A stretch of 60,000 nt of DNA from Cristatella mucedo (GCA_009760855.2 WPIO01000185.1:358001-418000); one strand, 5' to 3'. Counted from the first letter of the stretch, positions 19,970 to 31,499 are shown. Made by a program: numbers and translations. Notes: generated from the sequence alone by a model not told the origin.

Positions 19970-20960
19970 CCACCGAAATCCACTGTAATTAGACTAGCAA
20001 CGACCAGATGTAAGTGTTGGCGAGCTCAAATTGTTCGCTGATATTGTAGTACACGTTCGAATTTATCTGTCCACCAAATTTCATGTCGCTTCGCTCACGC
20101 GCACTAATGCAAATGAGCTTTGACGCCGGACGCCTGTACCGAAATCCACCGCAATCCATTCTAGTTCCCGTCAAATCCACCCCCAGTCAGCTGCGAACAG
20201 CTCCAAAAAGTTTGGAATATCAAACTACGCTACACGTACAATGTACCCAGAAAATGTCGCACGATTCCGCTCACGTGTTCTCACAAAGTCCACTGAAATA
20301 AGATTTCAGTGGCCCAGGCCAATACTGCAATCCACTGCATTCCACCATGCAACGACAGAAATCCTTATAGAAAAGCTCCTATTTTCATTGCATATGACGG
20401 CACACTCTGCAACAATTGCATTAAAAAAATTCACAAGCATTAGCACGGCTGTGCTCGTGCTATGCGCTGCAATCGACTGCAGTAGCCCAGGCCAATACCA
20501 AAATCAACTTCAATCCACAGAATCCACCGCATAAAAAATCGAAATACATTGCACCGAGCTCCAGTTTTTATTGCATGTTAAAGTGCACCGTGCTGTGTGC
20601 ACAACCACATAAAATAAAATAAATTGTGCAACCTCGCACTGTGGCAATGGGCGGTAAGAGCCTGAAATGACCTGGAAAACTACCGAAATCCACTCTATTC
20701 CATTGCAAATCATCCTCAAATCGCCATCGCGAAGCTCTAATTGACATTGCATATAGGACTAGATTCCGTTTAAAGTGCATCCACAAAATTTCGCTCCATT
20801 GTGCACACGCATTCTCATGCAATTAACTGCAACTCTCATTCCACGTAACATGTACCTGTGTGCGCGGATAATGTACATTCATGGTGCTCATCCAATCGAT
20901 GGCAACCCAAGGCAATCGACAGCTAATGGCCCTGGGAAATACGCCAATCCATAACGGACA
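19970..20960. repeat. degenerate tandem repeat, period about 176 bp
   Basis: The anchor AGCTC(C/T/A) occurs at 20023, 20199, 20374, 20557 and 20733, giving spacings of 176, 175, 183 and 176. Three of the anchors are followed by a TTGCAT within 20 nt. Each unit also carries runs of AATCCAC-type words (19968, 20140, 20328, 20513, 20688). Units differ by many substitutions. The sixth unit runs into LINE sequence at about 20980. No coding content. Confidence 0.75.
20290..20312. repeat. perfect inverted repeat, 10-bp arms
   Basis: CCACTGAAAT (20290-20299) and ATTTCAGTGG (20303-20312) are separated by AAG. They lie in one unit of the 176-bp tandem repeat and could form a hairpin. Confidence 0.7.
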
Positions 20961-20984
20961 GTTACAAGTTTTGCAGTTTTGCAC

Positions 20985-21425
20985 CAACCGAAACGAAAAC
21001 AGAGACCGGAATTACTGCTTGTAATAACTGCATCAGCTCCGTAGTCAAGTCTGCTTACCTTCAGCTTGATAACATTGCAAAAACTTGGGGCGATCTTGGA
21101 CAGGGATACGACCTGCAACTTGGTCCATGCATGGGTAACATCTCGTCTCGACTTCTGCATCTCATCACATGCAGAGCAAGCAGACAGCGCGATAAGCTGG
21201 TGCAAAACGCAAATCGCACCAGAACAAAAAGGTAAGTTCACTGAGGTCCAAGGATAGCTGATCGATTAGCTGCATCTTGAACTGGGAGTTAAAAGATGAT
21301 TGTAACGGCACAAGGTCAAGGAAGTAGCTATTCCAAAAGTCGCTAGGCAGCAAATGTAAAAAGCCATGAGAGAGATTGAATTCTCTGAGGGCGCTTTATC
21401 AAGTGCATTATTATAAAGAATCAGG
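20985..21425 (+). mobile_element. LINE group B, deleted copy
   Basis: An RT C-terminal piece (LDRDTTCNLVHAWVTSRLDFC at 21093-21155) is joined at about 21340 to the terminal hairpin GAGAGAGATTGAATTCTCTG and an ATT end at 21415. The middle is missing. Confidence 0.75.
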
Positions 21426-21529
21426 CATCGCTAGGTATTCGTCTCGCGTCGGCTGAGACTAGCACAGTTATGAGAGCCGTATTTGAGGATAAGTTCTGAC
21501 CGGTCTTAGAAGCCACTCTACTTTTATGT

Positions 21530-21695
21530 TGTCGTCTGTGGCACATCCTTTCCAGCCGTCCTGGGCTGCTCCTCAACTGCCCTGCTGATGCAGCTCTGCT
21601 TCTCAGTTTCTCTTAGTTGCTGGAGATGAAGCCTGTAGGCTACTGTATGCTTACCGAAAGCCGCACAGGCATTTCGCGAGCTGCAGAAAACTCTC
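21530..21695 (+). mobile_element. LINE group A 3' UTR fragment
   Basis: Order of words shared with other group-A ends: GGCACATCCTTT-CAGC, CTGATG-GCTCTGCTTCTCA, GGAGATGAAG-CTGT-GGCTAC, ACCGAAAGCCGC. Confidence 0.65.
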
Positions 21696-22129
21696 CTGAC
21701 TCAGCACACTTTGATGACGCTATCCTACTTAAAAGATTAAGAGCAACGGTCGGTCTGGCAGACGAGGCACTGGCGTAGTTTAAATTGTACTTACCCAATT
21801 GTGTTCAATCCGCGTCGTGTGTGGTTAAGTATCGTCGACCAAACCGGTTACCTGCTAAGTCACTCAAGGGTCCTTCCTCGGTCCTTGCTGTTCTCCATTT
21901 ATTCTCAACCTCTGGGAAATGTGATCCGGGCCCATGAAATAGGCTATCACTTTTATGCTGCCGATGCTCGCTGTATTTTTCTTTTAAACTGTTGCAATCT
22001 GCTTCGACGATTAATAAACTGAATGCTTACCTTTATAGACATTCGATCCTGGATGTCAGCAAATTTCTTGAAACTAAACGACGATAAAGCATAACTGCTA
22101 CTCACAGGACACTCCCAACCATGCCGCTG

Positions 22130-22410
22130 GACTAGTAATGTAATGTATCTTCGTCTGTTACTCCACAAAGCCATGAAGACTATGCGGGTGTTACGCAGGA
22201 GAGTTTTGTATAGCGCACTCACAGCCTCACAGCGGCGTTCGGTACGCATTCGGTAGCCAACAGACTTCGACTCACGCAACAAAGAGAAAGTGGGAAGCAT
22301 AGCAGAGTCAGAAGAGCAGTTGAGGTAGTGAGTGGCAAGGAAGTAGCAGCTCAGGACCGCTGGAAAGTCATATGAAAAGTCCGCTGATGAGCCATTGTCG
22401 GCAGCAGAGA
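22130..22410 (-). mobile_element. LINE group A 3' end inserted antisense in another group-A copy
   Basis: The minus strand gives the group-A 3' UTR down to its ATTAC-like tail (TAATGTAATGTATC on the + strand at 22135). The flanking group-A sequence resumes at TAGGCTTTGCTCTTC (22411). TAGTA occurs at both borders, consistent with a short target duplication. Confidence 0.7.
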
Positions 22411-23173
22411 GTAGTAGGCTTTGCTCTTCTAATAGCCGATGCTGTTGTGGGACCATCACCTTGCGCTCGGAATTTTGGTATCGTCTTTGACAGCTGCCTT
22501 TTTCAAAACTTCGTTAAGGAGACCACTTCCACAGCTAACTATAACGTCCGATCTTTATCTAAAATTAGGAACTGTCTTTCACGGTGGCTTGAAAAACATT
22601 TAACTAACTCCTCGGTTCTGTCTCAGCTAGATTATTGCAATTCCCTTTTGGCTGGGCTAACAAAAAAAGCCACCAGGCACATGCAGCTGGTGATGAATAT
22701 GGCTGCAAGGCAACTTTACTATTTCCAGAGATTCGACCTTGTGTCTCTTTTGCTGAAAGAGCTAGGATGGCTGCCAGTTGATCAAAAGGATACACAGAAA
22801 AGTTCTTAAGTTGATTCACAAGGCCCGCCACGGCTTGGCTCCTTCGTACCTAGCTGAACTGCTGCACCAGTTTCAGCCTCTTCGCGCCCTCAGGTCCCGT
22901 ATTGACAATAAATTAGCTGCTCCACTCCTCCGCTTACAGACCGTTGGTGACAGAAGCTTTTGCAATGCAGGTCCTAGACTGTGGAACTCACCTCCACGAT
23001 ACTTACGCAATGACAACTAGCCTCCTGCTGCCGACTTTTGCACATCCTTTTCAGCGGTCCTGAGCTGCTACTTCCATGCTACTCACTACCTCAACTGCTT
23101 TCCTGACTCTGCTATGCTTCTCAATTTCTCTTCGTTGAGTAAGATGAAGTCTGTTGGCTACCGAATGCGTCCC

Positions 23174-23401
23174 TGTGGCTATTTTGAGATTATGACACTG
23201 TCGTTGGATTATGGGCTGTTGCGATTTAGGACATTGGTATATAAGTAACAGGCGGCAAAAGCCCGGAGAGTGAGTTGAGGACGCCGGGCGGGCAGTCACG
23301 TACTGGCCCGCTGCAGCGTCCGTGTGAATAGAAGTCTTTGAGCCCGCTTCGGTGTTCTGCGTGGTATCGCGTACCTGCCGCTTAGAGAATGTCAAACTAC
23401 A
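23174..23401 (+). mobile_element. solo LTR candidate, 228 bp
   Basis: It starts TGTGGC and ends CTACA (TG...CA), has TATATAAG at about 23238 and an AATAGA polyA-like word near 23328. It interrupts a group-A LINE exactly between GAATGCGT and ACCGAAAG. The 5-bp flanks GTCCC and TTACC each differ by one base from the uninterrupted LINE word GTACC, as expected for an aged 5-bp target duplication. Orientation is inferred from the TATA and polyA-like words. Confidence 0.65.
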
Positions 23402-23564
23402 TTACCGAAAGCCGCTAAGGCTGTGAGTTCACTATGAAAAACTCACATACGTAACACCCACTTAGTCTTTTTGGAGTTACAGACGGAGATACACTACATC
23501 ACCCAGTCTTTGTGGCTTCATGGAGTAGCAGACGGAGATACATTACTGCGCTTAGTCTTTGTGG

Positions 23565-23705
23565 TTTGCAACAGCAATTAAGGTGCTCGCCCCGACCAAG
23601 GTTTGGCAGATGTCGTGGGCTCGAGCCCCGAGGCTTATGTGAAGCGCCGGAATAGATATTAAGTTCTCTGGGGCGCTATACAAATGAATTGTATTTATAT
23701 TTTTG
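23565..23705 (+). mobile_element. SINE-1 copy
   Basis: A-box-like AGCAATTAAGGTGCTCG, B-box GTGGGCTCGAGCCCCG, then the LINE-like tail AAGCGCCGGAATAGATATTA, AGTTCTCTGGGGCGCTATAC and a TTTATATTT end. Confidence 0.75.
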
Positions 23706-23759
23706 GATTTGGTGGAGTAGCATACTGAGATACATTCCATTACTTAGTATCTGTGGCTT

Positions 23760-26120
23760 TGTGGTGTAGCAGAGGGAGATAGATTACATATACATTACAG
23801 CTCCCATCTGAAACAACCTTGCACATGACTAAACCTACGGCAATGATTTTCTTACACTGAGCTGTGCAGCTCACGGACAGAGACTAAATTTTCTTTGGGC
23901 TCTAGGCAAACGAACTCTCATTACTACGTCACCGCAGGTCACTCACGTGGTCTCTCGCATGGCCTCTACATCAGCGAGAGCATATCCAACCTCTGAAGCA
24001 CTATGTTCAAATCGGAAGGAATCGACACAATGTCGTAGTGCTTTCGATAGTCAGCAAGATGTATCACCCGCAAAACCTAGCAAGTGCAAAGCACTAAGTC
24101 CCTTTATTTGCCTCATCAATGTCACTCTATACGGCATTGACTATTCAAAAATATCAACGGTGCTTTCAATTCTGTATAATTCATAACTACAGGGCTGTCT
24201 GAGGGCAAATAAGATTTTTAAAGTTTTTTCCTGTAGACATCACTGATTGCCGGTTCGCTCAGATTTGTTTCTCGAATTTGTTCTGCATTGCTGTTTGTAT
24301 GTTTTAGCGGTCATAGCACCTACGCGAAGACTTTTAATACGTTCGATTCTCTGGTTGCACTGAAAGTGCACACATTTGAATTAATAAATAATACGCACTA
24401 TTTTATTTGCATGAAACTGAAATTTAGTCGGGCACTAATGTGGGTCAATACTAAGGCCAAACGGAATCTATGCTTGCGTAAAATCCATCACCCTAATGAG
24501 TTTCTTTAATCGTGGTGTGGATTTGACACGCCGAGCGCGGAATCAGCCATTTTTGGCTTACCTCAGTCGGAATTGTGGAAAAAGTATTTTTCTGCCTACC
24601 ATTTCTCGCCTTTAATCGGATTAGTACGTAGCTACGGTCAAATTTGAACCCGTATGGCTGCTACCGGTACATAGCAGCAGGTGTTGGACCCTGTTGTCAA
24701 AACAACATATACTACAGCGGTGACAAGGGAAATGGTAGCACGGGGTCTCCAATTTAAACATGTCACCATCGCTGATACTCCGCCAGCCCACAACTATACC
24801 AACAGAAAGTATCGATGTATCGAAACAGCGACAGAAATCTTCGTACTTCATAAAAAGGTCGAGGCACAAATAACCAGAAAATACTCGCCGTCTCTTTTGT
24901 AACGATTGAACTGTCAGACCTGGGCCCCGGCGTATTTAGAGTAACTGGCCACAGCCACGGTCTACTTCAAGATCTGGCACTTCGAAATCTTGCCTGGGAA
25001 CGTGAAGTGTGCGAGTGAAGTTGAGACTTGAAAAAATGTGAGCATCGCACAGCAAGACAGGTTCAAAGCCTAACGTAATCTTAAACTCCATTCGTATTTA
25101 AGCACATCGAGGAGTGTTTTTACGCTTGGCTGAATTCGATCCGTTGGCAGGTCAGTCATCTGGCGCTTCAAGTTATTAGCTGAATTCACAGTTTGCAGTT
25201 GAACTTTGGTGCACAATTGATGATACTGGGATGGGCGGGCACGATTAGCAGGTCGATCGGTCGGTTGTGGAATCTATCGAATCTTATTTTTTTAACGCCG
25301 CATTTTTAGGGCTGCGTGAATTTTTGACCGAATCCAGTTGTCTGTGCGGCCCGAGAAAAGGGCGGAAGTTAGCAATACAGCTCGGGGACCGCAGGTCTGC
25401 GCAAAGTGTAGCCTGGATCGAGTATGTGTCATTTCAAGCGTATGCCACGCCCGTGCGATGCGAGTTTCAGTGGAATGTAGGTGGAGAGCAAGCAGCTGCA
25501 AACTGCTGCCCCAAGCGTCCCAGATTGCTCTTAGGTGAGTTTACAAATTGTGGCAGTGTTGATTCCGGGCGAATGCTTTTTATTTACTGTGATAGTTTTG
25601 GCATATACTGACCCCTTTCTAACACCAGAAAATGAAATTAAATTGAAGTTCATCAGCTCAAATTCTTAGTTGAAATTAGGTATCTTTACATTACATTAAA
25701 TTGGTACAAGGCATCGTCCTAGAGATGGCCAATTTCTGCCAAATTTGATTATTAATAGCCGAAAATTCGCACGAGAGACGACCGTACGAAGATGATTGAC
25801 TTTTTGCACTGATTTTGAAAATTTTCTTGGATATTTACTACTAGTGTATTGTGACCTGTTTACGCAGATTATGGCCTTCTTGCGCATATTTTGTGCAGAT
25901 TTTGGCCGCCCGCCGCAGATTAATCCCGACTCCTTATCGTTGCATTAAGTAATGCTTAAACAGTTGGAACCGAAATGAACTTAGCCAAAGTAGTAGATTG
26001 GTAGAATGCATGTGAGCAACGAACGGAAAGATCTCACTATCAAGCGATGCACGGAACAGTAATACTCCGAGGGCTGCGTAATGTGTCTCAGACTGGTGAT
26101 TTAGGGGTGCACGGGTAAGA
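23760..26120. other. intergenic, no gene recognised
   Basis: Open frames at 23947-24186, 24288-24509, 24681-24902 and 25267-25611 have no recognisable domain or splice context. No clear mobile element. Confidence 0.45.
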
Positions 26121-26129
26121 AATATGACA

Positions 26130-27060
26130 GGCGGCGGCGCCACGGCGTCTCCAGCTACGCTCTCTGCTGCTGCTGCCGGAATTCTCCGCGTTGGGCACGG
26201 CCTCCCACGGCGCCAGCCCATGATCGTCGTCGCTGCGGCGGCGGCGGCGAAGCAGCGACGCCGCTGAGACGCCGCATGCGGGGCTGCGTCTGCGAACGTC
26301 TTAGCGCGTCGGCAGTCGTCCGCAGCGTCTCAGCGAACTCGCCTGCAGTGTCTGTCAGTCGTCTGCAGCGTCTCAGCTGCGCCGCGGCGGCCTGCGCCAC
26401 AGCGGCGCAGCTGACCCGCTGCATGCAGGGCTGCGTCTGCGGACTCAAGTTGCAACGTCGGTCGGTGGGGGGGGGAAGTGCACGGATACCGACCGCGCCC
26501 CCACGGGATGGGGGCGGCACCGGAGGGCAGGAAGTGCCCTCAGAGTCGCTGACCGACGAGTCATTTCTCCGGACTGCGGCAGCCACGCAGAAGCGTAGCA
26601 AGGGGTGGGCAGGGGGTGGGGCAGATGTCCACGGGCGCCAAGGCCAAGGGGGCGCCCAAAGCGAAATGGATTGTGCATACCATTTTTTTTTTATAAAACT
26701 CTTTGATGTGAGAATGGCAATCTTGATTTCAAGCAAGTCCTTGTTTCAATGGACTTGACTATTGCTGGCTGAGCTAGTGAAGCATGTTTGGCTGCAGCTT
26801 GACGCTCTGGCTGCACACGCGACGATACTGAAACGCCAAAGGGGCTGCGACCACCACGTATTCGGCTGGCGCTCGCAGCAAAACAAGCGCAGGCGGCCGT
26901 TCGCCCCTCCATCCGCGTTCCAACTGCCCTTCCCGTCCGCTCACCCCATCTGCTTTTGCCACATGCGGACGGCTGCGTCCCGCAAAGGGTGAGCCCGTTC
27001 TGCTACGCCGCGTCAAGGGCAAGCCAGACGTGCCGTGGCTGAGCGCCGACACACTATTAG
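26130..27060. other. GC-rich, CpG-rich block with imperfect tandem repeats
   Basis: Strong GC and CpG enrichment against an AT-rich surround. GTCGTCTGCAGCGTCTCAGC-like words recur about 43 bp apart (26312, 26355), and GC-GCATGC-GGGCTGCGTCTGCG recurs at about 26269 and 26418. The overlapping long open frames on both strands are low-complexity (Arg/Pro/Ala) and look like a GC effect. Could be a CpG island of an unseen transcript. Confidence 0.5.
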
Positions 27061-27289
27061 AGCACAAAAGCTAGGCTTACTTGACTGGCTGTGTGCTTCA
27101 ACCGCGCAGCCGTCATGTCTCGCCACAGTCAGGTGTCCAAAAGAGAGTACTGTCCAAAAATGAGAGGGCCATTTTTGTCAGCTGTAATAACCGCTGCTTG
27201 AACCTGGCAGGAGTTCATGCTGCCAGTCGAGATTCCGTTGCCATTACCTTTTTCGGAACAATGGAGAGCACCTAATAATTCTTTTCAAG

Positions 27290-27910
27290 ATCAAATCTGA
27301 GGTGGAAAGAGCTGAAGCAAGTCTTGGCCGTCGCTATCAAACGTGACTCTGCAGCAAGGTGGAGTGCGAGGGTGGAGGCTGTGTAAGCTATCAATGATTA
27401 CTGAACTGAACGAAATTGTAGATCTTTTTGGAGCAACTGTCCGAGGACGCTAGTGGAGCAATTGAAACAAGACGTGAAGCTGGCAGTCTCCTACATTGTA
27501 CCTTGAACTTTCTAAATTTTTGAAAATCACGAGCCATTGCCGTTGCACTGCTTTGCTAGCACTATGCAGATTATCCTAAAATCCATCCTGGCGGCTTCGG
27601 AGCCACTGAAGTATTTACCACGAGCAAAGCGCATGTGGCCAGTGGTGCTGGACCCCTCGAGCTGCACGACCGAATACTGGTGCAACCCGGGCCCTCTCGA
27701 GCAGCCGCAAAGTTGCCGCAAGGTGACAGCACCGATTCGAGAGCCACATCATTGGTGGCCACATCTGAAAACGATAGCAATCAAGAGCACCATCGACATT
27801 TGGAACGAGTCAAGGCTTTCAACGTTAAGCTCTGCATTTTACACAGCGAGCGAGCGAGCGAGCGAGCGCCACATCTTTACAGGGATTGAGCTGGCAGAGC
27901 TGGGTGAGCC
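27290..27910 (+). mobile_element. possible hAT-like transposase relic
   Basis: Across stops the + strand reads A-RWSARVEAV, followed by ...VDLFGA... and later LEPLKYLP-like pieces. A T-R-W-S-A-R-x-x-A block followed by an all-helical region is typical of hAT/ZMYM-type transposases. The frame is broken several times and the match is short. Confidence 0.3.
27844..27868. repeat. GCGA tetranucleotide repeat
   Basis: A short run of GCGA units (AGCGAGCGAGCGAGCGAGCG) of about six copies. Confidence 0.8.
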
Positions 27911-28699
27911 AGTAGCTAAATAGCCTCTTCAGCGTGCAGTTGGAACGCAAGTTGTTGCATAACCCCTTCAACATGTCGTACTAGTTGCAAAGCAGCTTTT
28001 TTCGAACACAATAATCTTGGCTTCTGTACAGCGCAAAAAGAGAACCAAATATAAGCATTCAACCACTTTACAATCCGATTCAAGAGAAGTAGTAACTCAT
28101 AGTTAATAACTATAGTTATATCATAATAGTAATAACTATAATAGTAATAAATTGTAGTTACAAGTAAGATGTTATGCGTGGACATGAGCGCAAAAGTAAA
28201 AAGGTATTTTGCTTGGAAAAGCGTGCATAAATTAACAAGAAGACACGCAGGGTCACTGCTTAGTAGGACCCTAGGCTGCTAACATGCCCTGAATCGTACT
28301 CAGATAGGCACGCAAAGCACATAGGAGCAAAAAGACCAGTTCACTGGGGTGCAGTGAAAGCTGAGCGGAGCAGATGCGTCTTTAGCTAAGAAATAAACAA
28401 AGTAAATTTCCAGCATTGAAGCTGTCACTGCAGCTTGTCTACATAGAATAAATATATCTATCTCAATGAAGTGGCAAACACGTAGGTTCTATTTTTTTTA
28501 AGCTCGAGCTAATGGATAGAAAATGCTCTAAGATATTCACAATGTGTTTATATGTAAAGCTGTAAATCTCCACCGGAGGAATCCACTGGAGTATTTTAGG
28601 GGCAAGACCAGTACACAATATTTATGGAACTCAATTCACGAATCTCTGCCTCCACAGGCAGAGAGGCAGTTCCCCAAAGTTATCTAGCAGTGCAGGTTA

Positions 28700-29310
28700 T
28701 GCAGCAGACTATGAATAAGGCTGCAATGTGAGTTTTCAAGTCCCAGCGGTTTGAGCACGTGTCTTCTTTGCTAAAAGAGCTAGGATGGATGCCGGTTGAG
28801 CGAAGGATACAGAGCAAAGTTCTTACGCTGACCCACAAGGCCCGCCACGGCTTGACTCCTTCATACCTAGCAGAGCTGCTGCATCAGTTTCAGCCTGTTC
28901 GCGCCCTCCGGTCCTGTGTGGACAATAAATTAGCTGTCCCATTCCTCCGCTTAAAGACAGTCGGTGACAGAAGCTTTAGCTCTGCAGGTCCTAGATTGTG
29001 GAACTCGCTTCCACAATTCTTACGAAACGAAATCTACTCTCCAACTGCCGACTATGGCACATCCTTTTCAGCGGTCCTGAACTGCTACTTCTATGCTACT
29101 CACTACCTCAACTGCTCTCCTGACTCTGCTATGCTTCCCACTTTCTCTTTGTTGCGTGTGACGAAGTCTGTTGGCTACCGAATGCGTACCGAAAGCCGCT
29201 TAGGCTGTGAGTGCGCTATAGAAAACCCTCCTGGGTAACACCCACATGGTCTTTATGACTTTGCGGAGTTACTGACGGAGATACGTTCTATTCAATTCAA
29301 TACCTGTAAT
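28700..29310 (+). mobile_element. LINE group A, RT C-terminal region and 3' end
   Basis: An open frame of 159 codons (28759-29238) with KELGWMPVERRIQSKVLTL, HGLTPSYLAELLHQF, DRSFSSAGPRLWNSLPQF. The 3' UTR ends near 29310 in ATTCAATTCAATAC. 5'-truncated at about 28700. One of the better group-A C-termini. Confidence 0.85.
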
Positions 29311-29359
29311 CTAAAACGACAATTCTAACCGATTTTTCATTAGATGAGTATATGACCTC

Positions 29360-30060
29360 CATTGCCAAGTTTTCCTACTGTCCACTACATTCAGAACATC
29401 ACCAAAATCAGAGTCAGGTTAGAGAAGAGTAAGACAACCAAACTACTTCACGCCATTGTGACATCGCATCTAGATTACCGCAGTTCTCTCGATTCACAAC
29501 CGTCGACTGGTGCCCTTAATAGTCTGCAAGTGGTGCAAAACTCAACAGCGTGATCCGTCATAAGCGGCGGAGCTGCCACATAGCACCACTCCAGTCTGAG
29601 CATCACTGGCTGCCTATCAAGCATCGAATCGACTTCAAGATCTGCCGCGTGGCTTGCAGGTCGCTTCGTTCCCTCGAACCTGCCTTTGCACCTGCCTACC
29701 TGTCCTCCACCTCCGGTGTTCTCTTGCAGCATCCGCTTCTTAGCATCTACTCATCTCGCCGTCCCTTGTTCTAAATTGAAGTCTTTTGTTGGTTTAGCCT
29801 GTAGCTTATATGCAACGAATGTATGGATCTCGCCTTAGGATGCGGTCGCTACCATGCAACGACATTGCATTTTTCAAGTCTGAGCTAAAGTTGCATCTGT
29901 TCCGGTCAGCTTTTCACGGCAACAGTGAACTTATAGCTTTTTGTTCCGTCATGCTTTTCGTGATAGCCTAGGCATGATTCATTTCATGTTTATAGCCGGA
30001 GGTTCTCTTAACCGGTGGCCTTGACTGCGTGTTAATGTTTGCTTTTGCAAGCTGGCCTAA
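29360..30060 (+). mobile_element. LINE group C, RT C-terminal region
   Basis: LHAIVTSHLDYRSSL, LQVVQNSTA, HHWLPIKHRIDFKICRVACR and PAYLSS are seen across three frames. This is the HWLPVKQRIDFK block of L2/CR1-type elements but with spacing and sequence unlike groups A and B. Confidence 0.7.
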
Positions 30061-30424
30061 ACATGACACTCATTCGCTTTTGCATGATTTTTACCGTGCA
30101 TGTCGCTAGCCCTTGCTTATTAATTGTCATGCAGAATGCTGCAAAGCGTCTGGATAGAGATTTAGCTCTCTTAGAGCGCTATCAAGCGACAAGTTATATT
30201 TATCAAATATTTGGAAAAATCTTCTGTGTCAAAGTAGCACACTAGTGTCGCCAGCTGGGCTCTATGTGCCGAGTCGTTACTCTCACCAATTGCTATTGAC
30301 CGAACAGGGCAAGGTCTCAGCTTTTTCAACATTTCATCATTGCATTATTTTTCAGGCAAGAATACGTGCATAGTCCCACGTCTTCGCTTCGATGGACTCT
30401 GGTGTTTGCAGAATCTGGAATTGC

Positions 30425-31235
30425 TTGATAACAACAACAATAATAATAAACTTGATCTAGCATCCTCAGAGAACTGAATCTCTATCTAGGCAATTCACCT
30501 TTGCTGCATAGGAAGTACGATTGAATGGTAAGTAGAAGGATGCTAAATAAACAACATGAATAACATGGTTAGGGGTGACATTGCACAGGGTCAGTATGCA
30601 AGTTTGGTTAGTGGTAAGATGAACAGTGTCAGCACGCATAAGCACACAGAAGACGAATCACAGGGATCCACTAAATTCTGTGATAAATATACATTTTTAG
30701 TATTTTTTTAATGTGGACAAGTCAGGAGATGTCAGGACGCAGATAGGAAGTGAGCTCCAGGCTTTGGGAGCACGCGAACTAAAGGCGCGGTCTCCAAGAG
30801 ATTTGAGGTTTGTGCGAGGTGTAGGTAAACGGTTAGATTCCGAAAAGCGAGTGGTACGATGCTTAGCCTGATGGGGCAGTAGATCTGAGAGGTCTGCCGG
30901 AGCCAAAGAATGAAGGAACCTAAAATTGACTGACAAAACCTTGAAGTCTACGGTTTGCTTGACTGGGAGCCAGTGCGGATCGGCGAAAAGTGGTGTCAAG
31001 TGGCAACTGCGACGTGGCAACTGTGATGGCAACTGTGATGTAGCAACTGCGACGCTCACGACATACAAGCCTAGCTGCAGTTTTGCACTAACTGTAATCG
31101 CCTGATTGCGCAAGCCGGTAGACAAGCAAGCAATGAGTTACAGAAGTCAAGGCGGGATGCCACAAATGCGCGGACCAACTTGGATCACTATCTAAACAAG
31201 TCTGAATTTTAGCAATGTTCGTCGTCAGCCTGTTC
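30425..31235 (-). mobile_element. LINE group B, RT C-terminal region and 3' end
   Basis: AAT-repeat tail at 30430, degenerate hairpin, 3' UTR, then a 142-codon minus-strand frame (30697-31125) with [54 protein letters not shown] short local duplication of GATGTGGCAACTG-type words (around 31010-31050) breaks the reading. Confidence 0.85.
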
Positions 31236-31284
31236 AATTTCTGAATCGGACTTGGTTTGTCGTAACTAGTAAGCTAGTTTCATC

Positions 31285-31495
31285 CTTTTCTTACGAAATG
31301 ACAACTACTCTACTGCTGCCGACTATGGCTCATTCTTTTCAGCGGTTCTGAGCTGCTACTTCCACGCTACTCACTACCTCAACTGCTTTCCTTACTCTGC
31401 TATGCTTCCTACTTTCTCTTTTTTTGCGTGAGATGTAGTCTGTTGGCTACCAAATGGGTACCGGAAGCCGCTTAGGCTGTGAGTGCGCTATGGCC
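31285..31495 (+). mobile_element. LINE group A 3' fragment
   Basis: Carries the ACTATGGCTCATTCTTTTCA, GGCTACCAAATGGGTACC and GCTTAGGCTGTGAGTGCGCT words of the group-A 3' UTR. It ends abruptly where the next, longer copy starts. Confidence 0.7.
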
Positions 31496-31499
31496 GAAA

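Larger units (their letters stand above)
21700..23500 (+). mobile_element. LINE group A, RT core and C-terminal region, with nested insertions
   Basis: 21700-22130 carries the RT palm region (TVGLADEALA, QGSFLGP, GYHFYAADA in place of the usual YADD) with stops. 22410-23035 carries the C-terminal region (LDYCNSLLAGLTKKATRHMQ, KELGWLPV, HGLAPSYLAELLHQF, SFCNAGPRLWNS). 3' UTR follows. A minus-strand group-A end (22130-22410) and a solo-LTR candidate (23174-23401) are inserted in it. Confidence 0.85.
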
